Origin: BRHc4a sp049325055
GTDB lineage: Bacteria > Bacillota > Desulfotomaculia > Desulfotomaculales > Desulfocucumaceae
DNA length: 39,301 nucleotides
NCBI GenBank assembly: GCA_049325055.1
Contig: JBMOPB010000091.1
Coordinates: 1 to 39,301 of the forward strand
Direction: 5' to 3'
In this document: piece after piece, positions 32,407-39,301 of the stretch
Layout: every line of letters begins with the position of its first letter
Numbering within the stretch: the first letter of the stretch is position 1
Position numbers and translations under genes: made by a program
The notes under the pieces: model-generated
What the model saw: only the letters and a program-made list of their open reading frames with translations
Told to the model about the DNA's origin: nothing
Database searches by the model: none

Positions 32407-33897
32407 ATGGAGGGCTTACAGACAGAGGAAGGCGGTAAAACAGTCCTTCGCAGGATCGGGTGGCTGCTGACCGCCTTTGCACTGATGGTGGTGGTTTTAA
32501 TTTGGGATTTTCCGTCTACCCTGAGCCCGCTGGGACAAACAATGCTTGCAGTGCTTGTTTTCGCGATGACAATATGGGTTACATCGGCGGTGGGGTTAGC
32601 TGAGAGTTCTCTCTATGTAATAGCCGTGATGGGCCTTCTGGTTACCCTTACTCCTGATCCCGCAAGCACGGGCAGGCTGCTGGGATCAAGCGAAGGGATT
32701 GTGATGGCCCTGTCGGGGTTTGATACAGACGCCTGGCTGCAGGTGGTCACGGCATTTTTTATAGCGGCCGCTGCAAAAAAAACAGGGCTGGGAGACAGGA
32801 TGGGTCTGTGGCTCATCGGCTTAACCGGTTCAGGCCCCCGGAATATGCTGGCCGGGGTTTTGGTAATGTGTTACATAATGGAGCTTTTCATTCCTTCGCC
32901 TACCGGGGTGGCAGTGCTTATTATAGCTCTGCTTCAGAGGGTTATGAAAGTCTGTGGATTGGAGAAGGGATCAAACCTGGCCAAGGGTATGATGCTGGCA
33001 GTTGCCTACGGGACTGCCACTGCCAGTGTAGGGATTTTGACATCCAACGCTCCGGCGATACAAACGGCCAGTCTTATACATGCGGCCACAGGGAGTGAAA
33101 TAACCTGGCTGCGCTGGTTTCTTTACGGCGAGCCATTCGGACTGGCGCTTGGCATGGTGGTTTATTTGCTGCTAATAATTTTTTTTCCTGTGGAAAAAGG
33201 CGGTCTAAAAAACTACCGGCAAAAAATAAGAGATCAACTGGACGGACTGGGACCCCTGACGGGCCCGGAAAAAAGGCTTTTGATTCTACTGCTTGCCACT
33301 ATCTTGCTCTGGGCCACCAGCCGAACCTTACACCCCTTAAGCAACAGCAATGTTTCAATAATTACCACGGCAGCAATTTTTCTTCCAGTAATGGGAATAG
33401 GAAACTGGCGTATGCTTGCAGAGGACGTTGACTGGGGAATATTGATTTTGTATGGATCCTCTGTTTCACTGGGACAGTGGCTTTTAAAAAGCGGGGCAGC
33501 CCAGTGGGTGGCGGGAAATGCACTGGTTGCTTTGGGGTTAGGCACGCTGCCCGAAATGGTTTTGATTGTGTCTCTTCTGGCGGTATTCGGAATTTTCGCC
33601 CTGGCATTTTCGGCCCGGGCCGCAGCCGTGGCGGCGCTGGTTCCAACAGCGATAGGTTTTGCCTCAAGCTTGCCCGGTCTGGGAATAAATGCTGAAAATA
33701 TCGCTCTGATTTCTTACTACACAATACAGACCGCCGCTATTCTGCCCATGCACCACCCCATGGCCATGGTAGCCCACGCCACCGGAAACTTCAGCACCGG
33801 TGAAATGATCAGGCTGGGGATTAGCTTCATGGTACTTCAGGTGATCTTTACGGGTATATTTTTCTTCACGTACTGGAAGTTGGTGGGGCTTTTTTGA
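32407..33897 (+). CDS. DASS-family (SLC13-type) anion symporter
   Basis: A 496-residue protein with about 12 membrane segments. IPSPTGVAVLIIALLQRV and ASVGILTSNAPAIQTASL mark the first substrate/cation motif region, and a second repeat ends ILPMHHPMAMVAHATG. The family (CitT, SdcS and relatives) moves di- and tricarboxylates or sulfate, usually with Na+ or by exchange. GGAG precedes the ATG. It stands alone between two terminators. Confidence 0.85.
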   Translation: MEGLQTEEGGKTVLRRIGWLLTAFALMVVVLIWDFPSTLSPLGQTMLAVLVFAMTIWVTSAVGLAESSLYVIAVMGLLVTLTPDPASTGRLLGSSEGIVMALSGFDTDAWLQVVTAFFIAAAAKKTGLGDRMGLWLIGLTGSGPRNMLAGVLVMCYIMELFIPSPTGVAVLIIALLQRVMKVCGLEKGSNLAKGMMLAVAYGTATASVGILTSNAPAIQTASLIHAATGSEITWLRWFLYGEPFGLALGMVVYLLLIIFFPVEKGGLKNYRQKIRDQLDGLGPLTGPEKRLLILLLATILLWATSRTLHPLSNSNVSIITTAAIFLPVMGIGNWRMLAEDVDWGILILYGSSVSLGQWLLKSGAAQWVAGNALVALGLGTLPEMVLIVSLLAVFGIFALAFSARAAAVAALVPTAIGFASSLPGLGINAENIALISYYTIQTAAILPMHHPMAMVAHATGNFSTGEMIRLGISFMVLQVIFTGIFFFTYWKLVGLF

Positions 33898-33942
33898 AGA
33901 TTTGGAGTTAAAACCTTTCATATAGTTTTCCTAAAGAAAAGG

Positions 33943-33966
33943 GGCTGCAGAATTATATCTGCAGCC
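33943..33966 (-). terminator. Terminator between converging DASS and TRAP genes
   Basis: GGCTGCAG pairs with CTGCAGCC around an 8-base loop. On the minus strand it is followed by CCTTTTCTTT, so it mainly serves the TRAP permease. Confidence 0.6.
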
Positions 33967-34012
33967 TGTATCATGTAAAGGAATAAGATTGGGTAGTTTT
34001 TTGATTGGAAAT

Positions 34013-35974
34013 CTATGCAGCTTTGGCGGCCTGCTGGGCTACTTTTTTCCTGGTCAGGAACTGGAATACAAAGATAGCTCCGGCCAGGATAAAGCCGATG
34101 TAGTCGGTGAATGCTCCCGCATGCAGGAGGAAACCTGCGGCTACGGCGACGAGAACCCGCTCAAAGAGCATCAGCTTGCGCAGCATCCAGTTCTGGAAGA
34201 AACAGGCGGCCATTATAACGCCAATGGTTACCGATAATACTGTGCGCGCGATTTCCACCGGCTCCCCGATAAGAAGTATGGCGGGCGCATAGGCGAAGGT
34301 AAAGGGCATTATATAAAGCGGCTGCGCGAAAATCAGCGATGTCCAGCCGGTTTTCATGGGCTCGGCCTTGGCAATTGCGGCTGCTGCAAAGGCCGCCAGG
34401 CAGACCGGCGGGTTCACGTTGGCGATAAGGGAGGCCCAGAATATAATCAGGTGGGCCGCCAGAATGGGAACTCCCAGTTCCTGAAGGGCTGGGGCCGCCA
34501 GCACGGCCAGTATGACGTAGGAGGTGGTGGCGGTAATGCCCATTCCCAGGACGTAAGATGATATGGCTATGAGTACAATCGCCAGGAAAAGGTAGCCTCC
34601 GGAGAGAGACAGCAGGATGTCCGAGAATTTGAGCCCCAGTCCCGTGAGGTAAACAACGCCGATGATTATACCGATGGATCCGACGGTGGCGCCCACCGTA
34701 AGTGACGTGACAGCAGACTTGATAAGGGCGTTGTATATATCCTTGGGGTACATCCTGGTCTCTTTATTTAACCAGCTTGCCGCAACGGACAGTACGATGG
34801 CGATAACGGCGGCCATTGGAGGAGAATAACCGGCGATAAGCATGTACACGATAACCACGATGGGAATAATGTAATACCAGCCGGACTTCAGCACCTGCAT
34901 GGGGTTGGGCAGCTCGCTTTTATCAAGGCCCTTCAGCCCCAGGTTGAGGGCCTGGAAGTCCACCATCAGGTATAGATAGAAATAATACAGTATGGCGGGG
35001 ATAAAGGATACCTTTACAATATCCCAGTAGGGGATACCGGTAAATTCCGCCATGACGAAGGCGCCGGCTCCCATGATGGGGGGCATCAGCATTCCACCCG
35101 TGGAGGCCACCGTTTCAATGGCTCCTGCCATGTGGGGCTTATAACCCACTTTTTTCATCAGGGGGATGGTGAATGTTCCTGTGGTAACCACGTTGGCCGT
35201 GGCGCTGCCGTTGATGCTTCCCATAAAGCCGCTGGCAAGAACGGCCACCTTGGCCGGACCTCCGCGGGCCCTTCCCAGGAACGAGTATGGGAAGTCGATA
35301 AAGAATTTTCCGGCCCCGGAGGCCTCAAGGAATGTCCCAAAGGCGATGAACAGGAATACGAAGGAGGCGAAAATTGCGGCCACCGAACCGAACAGTCCGT
35401 ACAGGGAAGAAAAAGTGAAACTTGTTATCCTTGCGATGCTGAAGCCTTTATGGGCAAGCATCCCGGGGAAATAATTTCCGAAATAGGCGTACAGGAGAAA
35501 AACCGCAGCGATTATGGCCAGCGTATTTCCCGTGACACGCCTTACAGTCTCCAGGGCCAGCAGTATGGCGATAATACCCATGACCAGGTCGGGAGTGGTC
35601 ACAAAACCTATGCGGTTGGCCATCTGCGGGTACATGACGATGAAGTATGCCGTAGTAACAAGCGCCAGTATGGCAAGTACGGCATCAATCACGGTTATCC
35701 TGCTGCCGGGCGACTTCTTGGTCGCCGGGAAAAGAATAAAAGAAAGAAAGGCGGTTATCCCGACGTAGACACCCCGGTTGGCCTCCGGGGAAATAACCCC
35801 GAAAGCGCCCTGGTAAAGATAGAACAGTGAGAAAAGGGCGGCTACCAGAGCTGTAAGTTTGCCGATGGGTCCAGTCAGGTTCCTTTTTTCTGTATTACCC
35901 TCATACTGATCTATCATTTTTTCTATTTCTTGTTCTGAGTAAGCTGACTGAACAAGCTTTGGGTCTTTTTCCAA
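34013..35974 (-). CDS. TRAP transporter fused 4TM/12TM permease (TAXI type)
   Basis: A 653-residue fusion of the small (DctQ) and large (DctM) permease parts, as usual for TAXI systems. Residues 35-160 hold the first helices. DctM-type signatures include FMGSINGSATANVVTTG, and STGGMLMPPIMGAGAFVMAE. TTG start with AGGAGGAGG. It would import a carboxylate driven by an ion gradient with the lipoprotein receptor encoded just upstream. Confidence 0.9.
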   Translation of the reverse strand: MEKDPKLVQSAYSEQEIEKMIDQYEGNTEKRNLTGPIGKLTALVAALFSLFYLYQGAFGVISPEANRGVYVGITAFLSFILFPATKKSPGSRITVIDAVLAILALVTTAYFIVMYPQMANRIGFVTTPDLVMGIIAILLALETVRRVTGNTLAIIAAVFLLYAYFGNYFPGMLAHKGFSIARITSFTFSSLYGLFGSVAAIFASFVFLFIAFGTFLEASGAGKFFIDFPYSFLGRARGGPAKVAVLASGFMGSINGSATANVVTTGTFTIPLMKKVGYKPHMAGAIETVASTGGMLMPPIMGAGAFVMAEFTGIPYWDIVKVSFIPAILYYFYLYLMVDFQALNLGLKGLDKSELPNPMQVLKSGWYYIIPIVVIVYMLIAGYSPPMAAVIAIVLSVAASWLNKETRMYPKDIYNALIKSAVTSLTVGATVGSIGIIIGVVYLTGLGLKFSDILLSLSGGYLFLAIVLIAISSYVLGMGITATTSYVILAVLAAPALQELGVPILAAHLIIFWASLIANVNPPVCLAAFAAAAIAKAEPMKTGWTSLIFAQPLYIMPFTFAYAPAILLIGEPVEIARTVLSVTIGVIMAACFFQNWMLRKLMLFERVLVAVAAGFLLHAGAFTDYIGFILAGAIFVFQFLTRKKVAQQAAKAA

Positions 35975-36011
35975 CTGTCAAAACCTCCTCCTGAAACCAT
36001 TCATTGTACAT

Positions 36012-36038
36012 AACTGGCACCCGGGAGGGGTGCCAGTT
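36012..36038. other. Hairpin between TAXI receptor and permease genes
   Basis: AACTGGCACCC pairs perfectly with GGGTGCCAGTT (36028-36038). No T run follows on the minus strand. It may stabilise the receptor message or partly reduce permease expression. Confidence 0.55.
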
Positions 36039-36070
36039 TGTGTAATGCAGCGTTGTATCTTACCAGTTGA

Positions 36071-37105
36071 CTATTTCTGGACTAAACTGTCAGGAACTTT
36101 TACGCCTTTCTCGCTGAAGAACTTGACCGCCCCGGGGTGAATGGGCACTCCCAGCTCGGCAACACCGTTCATGGCGTTCTTGAGGGACATGTCTTCGGCA
36201 GCCTTGTTGGTCTGCAGCAGGCGCTTCTGGCCGGACTCGGAGTAAATGGCCTTCAGCATGTCGTAAACCACCTGGTCGGGTACACTCTTATGCACTACAA
36301 GGTAAACGGGGTTGCCGTACTTGCTTACGTCCTTGTCCTGGCCCTTGTAGGAACCCTTGGGGATAACAGTCTTGGTGTAGAATGGATACTTTTGTGAGAA
36401 GCCTGCTTTTTCACCTTCCACGGTGGGGTCAAGCAGTGTGATCTCGGAAGTTGCGGTGATGTCCATCAGAGCGGACATGGGCACTCTGGAGAAATAACCG
36501 AACAGTGCTACCTTTTTATCCTTGAAGGAAGTTGCCGAATCGTCGGGAGGCAGATACATGGGCTGAATCTTGTCCCACATGCCGATAGCCTTCAGGTAGG
36601 TCTCGGCGAATACGGCGGCCCCGGATCCCTGCGGTCCGATTGCCACCTTTTTGCCCTGGAGGTCTGCAAAGCTCTTGATGCCGCTGTCTTTATGAACGGC
36701 CCAGTGATAAATGGCGTTCCATGAGAAGGCCACCATTCTGAAATCCTTAACGTTCTGGCCCTTGAAGAATTCCTGGCCGTTCCAGGCCCAGTAAATCTCG
36801 GAGGCGTTGGCCCATGCCATGTCGGTCTCGCCGGACTGGATCAGCCTCAGGTTTTCGGCGGACCCGCCACTGGTTTCCACGGCTATTTCTATGCCGGTAG
36901 CCTCTTTTACCACGCTGGCTACACCGCCGCCCATGGGATAGTATGTACCGCCTGTTCCTGCTGTGGCAAAACTGTATTTATTTTTGCCTTTTTGTGCGTC
37001 TCCCTGTGCTTTACCCTGGCCCTTATCTCCACCGCACCCCGACAGGACAATGCTTAACATCAGCAGGGAAGCAAGCAGTACGGAAAATTTTGACTTTTTG
37101 CTCAA
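36071..37105 (-). CDS. TAXI-family TRAP solute receptor lipoprotein
   Basis: A 344-residue receptor with lipobox VLSGC (Cys24). FATAGTGGTYYPMGGGVASV and ETSGGSAENLRLIQSGETD (close to residues 45-95) are typical TAXI motifs. TTG start with AAGGAGGG. It is the first gene of a two-gene unit with the permease. A promoter and operator lie about 130 bp upstream. The substrate is not known; TAXI members often bind dicarboxylates or glutamate. Confidence 0.9.
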   Translation of the reverse strand: MSKKSKFSVLLASLLMLSIVLSGCGGDKGQGKAQGDAQKGKNKYSFATAGTGGTYYPMGGGVASVVKEATGIEIAVETSGGSAENLRLIQSGETDMAWANASEIYWAWNGQEFFKGQNVKDFRMVAFSWNAIYHWAVHKDSGIKSFADLQGKKVAIGPQGSGAAVFAETYLKAIGMWDKIQPMYLPPDDSATSFKDKKVALFGYFSRVPMSALMDITATSEITLLDPTVEGEKAGFSQKYPFYTKTVIPKGSYKGQDKDVSKYGNPVYLVVHKSVPDQVVYDMLKAIYSESGQKRLLQTNKAAEDMSLKNAMNGVAELGVPIHPGAVKFFSEKGVKVPDSLVQK

Positions 37106-37234
37106 AAATAGCCCTCCTTAAATATAATAGCGAAAACTGACTTCTTTATCTTATTGAAGACATTTTATTTTGTAATTTTCTTGCAATTCCCCCCCTGTTA
37201 GTTTTATCGTTATTTAGTTGTGGTAGGTGGACAG

Positions 37235-37245
37235 TGGTATAACCT
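37235..37245. promoter_or_regulatory. GntR-type operator, TAXI TRAP operon
   Basis: TGGTATAACCT, 23 bp downstream of the -10 of the minus-strand promoter. Confidence 0.62.
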
Positions 37246-37268
37246 CCAACCTCAGACATCATGCATAA

Positions 37269-37298
37269 ATTATATCAGTTTAGTCGGCCGTATGACAA
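37269..37298 (-). promoter_or_regulatory. Sigma-A promoter of the TAXI TRAP operon
   Basis: Minus strand: TTGTCA (37293-37298), 18-bp spacer, TATAAT (37269-37274). Confidence 0.68.
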
Positions 37299-37378
37299 TC
37301 CTTTTGCACTATTTCAAAATATTCGTACAAATACTATGGAAATTATATATATCAGACTTTTACCCTACTAGAAAAATA

Positions 37379-37407
37379 TTGCTGCATGATGGAAATTGTG
37401 CTATATT
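37379..37407 (+). promoter_or_regulatory. Sigma-A promoter of the SLC1-type symporter
   Basis: TTGCTG (37379-37384), 17-bp spacer, TATATT (37402-37407). Confidence 0.6.
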
Positions 37408-37421
37408 AGGTATGATGTAAT

Positions 37422-37432
37422 AGGTATGACCA
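37422..37432. promoter_or_regulatory. GntR-type operator, SLC1-type symporter
   Basis: AGGTATGACCA, 14 bp after the -10, one base off the palindrome. A half site (AGGTATGA) lies at 37408-37415. Confidence 0.62.
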
Positions 37433-37536
37433 CAGACCAATATTCAGAAAATTGCTTTATTACAAGTGGATAGCCAAATAATAAAATAGCTGGTTACCTG
37501 TTTGGTTATCGTAAATTAACTAAGAAAGAAGGTGAT

Positions 37537-37617
37537 ATGAAGGGCAAATTTAGCGGCTCCACAAAGATAGATTCGGGGCCGTCAATTTTGCGGCTTGCAA
37601 AGAGGGAGCGCTTTTAG
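37537..37617 (+). CDS. Possible 26-residue leader peptide
   Basis: A short frame with a good site (GAAGGTGAT) before the ATG, ending 71 bp before the symporter start. The peptide is basic (MKGKFSGSTKID, then LRLAKRERF). It is in the leader of the symporter message and may couple translation or be an unrelated small protein. Only the ribosome site supports it. Confidence 0.35.
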   Translation: MKGKFSGSTKIDSGPSILRLAKRERF

Positions 37618-37688
37618 ATCCAGAGATTTAGAGAAAGTAAACTATTGTCGGCAAACGGTCAAAAATTCTAGTGGAGGTAAAACAATTT

Positions 37689-38942
37689 ATGGCGAAAGAA
37701 AAGAAAGTGGGGGTATATTTTGGTATACCGCTGCCTATTTGGGTTGTCGGTTTACTGGCTGTCGGCCTGCTGCTGGGCTGGCTGTTCCCCAAAAATGAAG
37801 TGGTAAAGGCCCTTTTTACCAGTGGAACATATTTCCCGAAGACAATTGTTACCTTTGCAGCGTTTTTTATCTTTAACCTCCTTGCTGCGGCCATGGCCAA
37901 ACTGGTGCTTTTCCACAAGGAAAAGGCAGGAAGGCTGTTCGGCCTCATCCTGGGGATGTACGTGACCATGGGACTGGTTTCTCTTATATATGTCACTCTC
38001 TGGATTCCCTTCCTCACCAAGCTGCCCTTTACACTGCCCGGAGTTGAAATGCCCGGCGCATTTGAGTGGATTAGCCAGGTTGGCAAAACATTTGCCGGCG
38101 TTCTGTCCAAGCAGCCGCTCCTTCAGGCCCTGGTGGGCGCCATGGTGGTGGGCTACTTTACGGCCAAGATAAAGGCCCTTAACCCTATCGCCTACGGATT
38201 TATCAAGGCTGGTGACGTAATTCTCTGGTTCTTTAAAGCACTCCTCTGGTATTACCCCATCATGATTGGCTGTCTTGCCATCGGTATCCCCATGAAATTC
38301 GGGACCAAGGGAATGGCCATGTACGGGGAAACCGTTTTTTGGATAGCCCTTGTAACCATGATATGGTCGGTCATCATGATACTTATTGTCAAGTTCATGA
38401 CCAAGCGATCATTAAAGCAGATCTTCTCCTATTACGGTGCTGTCTGGCCAACCGGCTTCGGAACCGGCGGGTCCTATGACACGCTGGCCGTCAATATTAT
38501 TTCTGCGGAAAACGACCTGGGGCTGCGCCGTGAAGTGGCTGAAGTTTCCATAGTATTTGGAACTGTTCTTAACAAAAACTGCACAACCATGGCGGTGCTT
38601 CTGGTTACCATCACTGTGGCAAGGCTTCTGAACATTCCCATCTCTCTAACAGAAATACTGATGCTTATTCCTCCCGTTCTGATCCTTGGCCTGGAATCCC
38701 CGGGAATACCGGGGGGCGCCGGGTTCTTCATGTCGCCGATCATAGGTGTGCTCCTGGCGGCCCCGGATATGAACGCTTTCGTCACCACTTTCGTAACAGT
38801 GTACTCCGGACTGATCCCGATGTTCGCCACCGCGGGGAACACAACCGACGACGGTATCGTGGGTGTGTTTCTGAACGACGTGTTTGCCAAATATCTGGGA
38901 TTCGATGAAATAGCCAAGGTGGCAGAAAACGTTAAGTATTAG
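37689..38942 (+). CDS. Dicarboxylate/amino acid:cation symporter (SLC1/DAACS-like)
   Basis: The ATG at 37689 is chosen for GGAGG 11 bp upstream; a longer GTG frame starts inside that site. The 417-residue protein has about eight membrane segments and two hairpins. FGTGGSYDTLAVNIISAEND and LGLRREVAEVSIVFGTVLNK resemble the hairpin 1/helix 7 region of DctA/GltP, and NTTDDGIVGVFLNDVF fits the helix 8 Asn/Asp motif. It is a divergent member. Likely substrates are dicarboxylates or acidic amino acids with H+ or Na+. Confidence 0.8.
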   Translation: MAKEKKVGVYFGIPLPIWVVGLLAVGLLLGWLFPKNEVVKALFTSGTYFPKTIVTFAAFFIFNLLAAAMAKLVLFHKEKAGRLFGLILGMYVTMGLVSLIYVTLWIPFLTKLPFTLPGVEMPGAFEWISQVGKTFAGVLSKQPLLQALVGAMVVGYFTAKIKALNPIAYGFIKAGDVILWFFKALLWYYPIMIGCLAIGIPMKFGTKGMAMYGETVFWIALVTMIWSVIMILIVKFMTKRSLKQIFSYYGAVWPTGFGTGGSYDTLAVNIISAENDLGLRREVAEVSIVFGTVLNKNCTTMAVLLVTITVARLLNIPISLTEILMLIPPVLILGLESPGIPGGAGFFMSPIIGVLLAAPDMNAFVTTFVTVYSGLIPMFATAGNTTDDGIVGVFLNDVFAKYLGFDEIAKVAENVKY

Positions 38943-38955
38943 GAGGTATCCCGCA

Positions 38956-39165
38956 ATGCGTAAAGTTCTGGGCTGGATTCTTTTTGCCATAGGTTCATGG
39001 ATGTTGATTTCTCCACAGGCACTGCTGGGGTTAAAGCAGTTGAAGTGGATGTATGATTACGCGTTTCCAGGAGAGGTTCTCATAGGGGTAGTGGTTATGT
39101 GTGCCGCCTACTACCTTCTGGACGTAAAAATCGACCTTGAGAAGGCCAGCAAGGCCGGTCATTGA
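38956..39165 (+). CDS. Small two-helix membrane protein beside the symporter
   Basis: A 69-residue protein with AGGAGG 9 bp before the ATG, 13 bp after the symporter stop. Two membrane helices (residues 4-24 and 38-54) join a short loop with QLKWMYDYAFPGE. No family was recognised. Its spacing suggests it is translated with the symporter and may be an accessory subunit, but that is inference. Confidence 0.65.
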   Translation: MRKVLGWILFAIGSWMLISPQALLGLKQLKWMYDYAFPGEVLIGVVVMCAAYYLLDVKIDLEKASKAGH

Positions 39166-39194
39166 ATTATCATAAAACTGCAAAAGAAATTCGA

Positions 39195-39222
39195 CGAGAT
39201 CCGTGTGCAAGCACGGATCTCG
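39195..39222 (+). terminator. Hairpin after the symporter unit
   Basis: CGAGATCCGTG pairs perfectly with CACGGATCTCG around a 6-base loop. The downstream sequence is A-rich instead of T-rich, so termination is likely but not standard. Nothing further is seen to the window end. Confidence 0.55.
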
Positions 39223-39301
39223 CTATTCAATAAAAAAATAAAAAAGTGGTTTAGATTTTGTTGGTAATCTCATTGACATCAAATAAAAACGGGAGTACAA
39301 T

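Larger units (their letters stand above)
37106..37536. other. Divergent control region between TRAP and SLC1-type genes
   Basis: Contains a minus-strand and a plus-strand promoter, each with an operator (described separately). No protein gene is supported here. Confidence 0.55.

Noticed and set aside
35132..35830. Plus-strand frame of 232 codons
   Set aside because: Antisense to the TRAP permease; composition reflects the reverse complement of membrane helices.

Overview
The window looks like chromosome of an anaerobic Firmicute of the Peptococcaceae/Desulfotomaculum–Pelotomaculum type. This is inferred from strong AGGAGG ribosome sites with frequent TTG and GTG starts, clear sigma-A promoters, lipoproteins instead of periplasmic receptors, a Tad pilus set without a secretin, and many C4-dicarboxylate transport and fumarate/succinate genes. 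No rRNA, tRNA, insertion sequence, phage gene or CRISPR array was seen.

Region 1 (1-14320, + strand) is a Tad/Flp-type pilus locus. It opens with a 5'-truncated stalk-domain protein and a large exported protein of unknown function. A structured leader with hairpins follows. Then come two TadE-like pseudopilins, a TadG-like protein with a cysteine-rich insert, a membrane-thioredoxin-GGDEF fusion, CpaB, the ATPase TadA/CpaF, TadB, TadC, two tandem Flp-like pilins, another TadE and another TadG-like protein. It ends with three exported proteins: an Ala-rich/Ig-like protein, a lipoprotein, and a large repeat protein. No prepilin peptidase or TadZ/CpaE is present in the window.

Region 2 (14429-15538) holds a soluble chemoreceptor on the minus strand with its own promoter region.

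Region 3 (15503-39222) is an organic-acid metabolism island. A minus-strand operon encodes a SerA-like D-2-hydroxyacid dehydrogenase, an Ldh2-family L-2-hydroxyacid dehydrogenase and a complete tripartite tricarboxylate transporter (TctB, TctA, TctC). Around it are two paralogous FadR-type GntR regulators, a TerC protein, an orphan TctC, a TauE/SafE permease, a two-subunit class I fumarase, a four-subunit succinate dehydrogenase/fumarate reductase, a UxaA/SuyB-like protein, a DASS symporter, a TAXI-type TRAP transporter, and an SLC1-type dicarboxylate symporter with a small membrane partner.

The main regulatory observation is a repeated operator, TGGTNNNACC(A/T). It lies at or just downstream of the -10 element of seven recognisable sigma-A promoters in region 3 and appears to join most of these units into one regulon, probably run by the two GntR proteins. 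The metabolic reading is that a 2-hydroxy acid (malate of either configuration, or possibly sulfolactate) is imported, its stereoisomers are interconverted through the keto acid, and it is dehydrated to fumarate and reduced to succinate. The flavoprotein has Cys where the usual FAD-linking His sits, which suggests a bias towards fumarate reduction. The most unusual gene is the membrane-CxxC/thioredoxin/GGDEF fusion inside the pilus operon, a candidate redox-controlled diguanylate cyclase.
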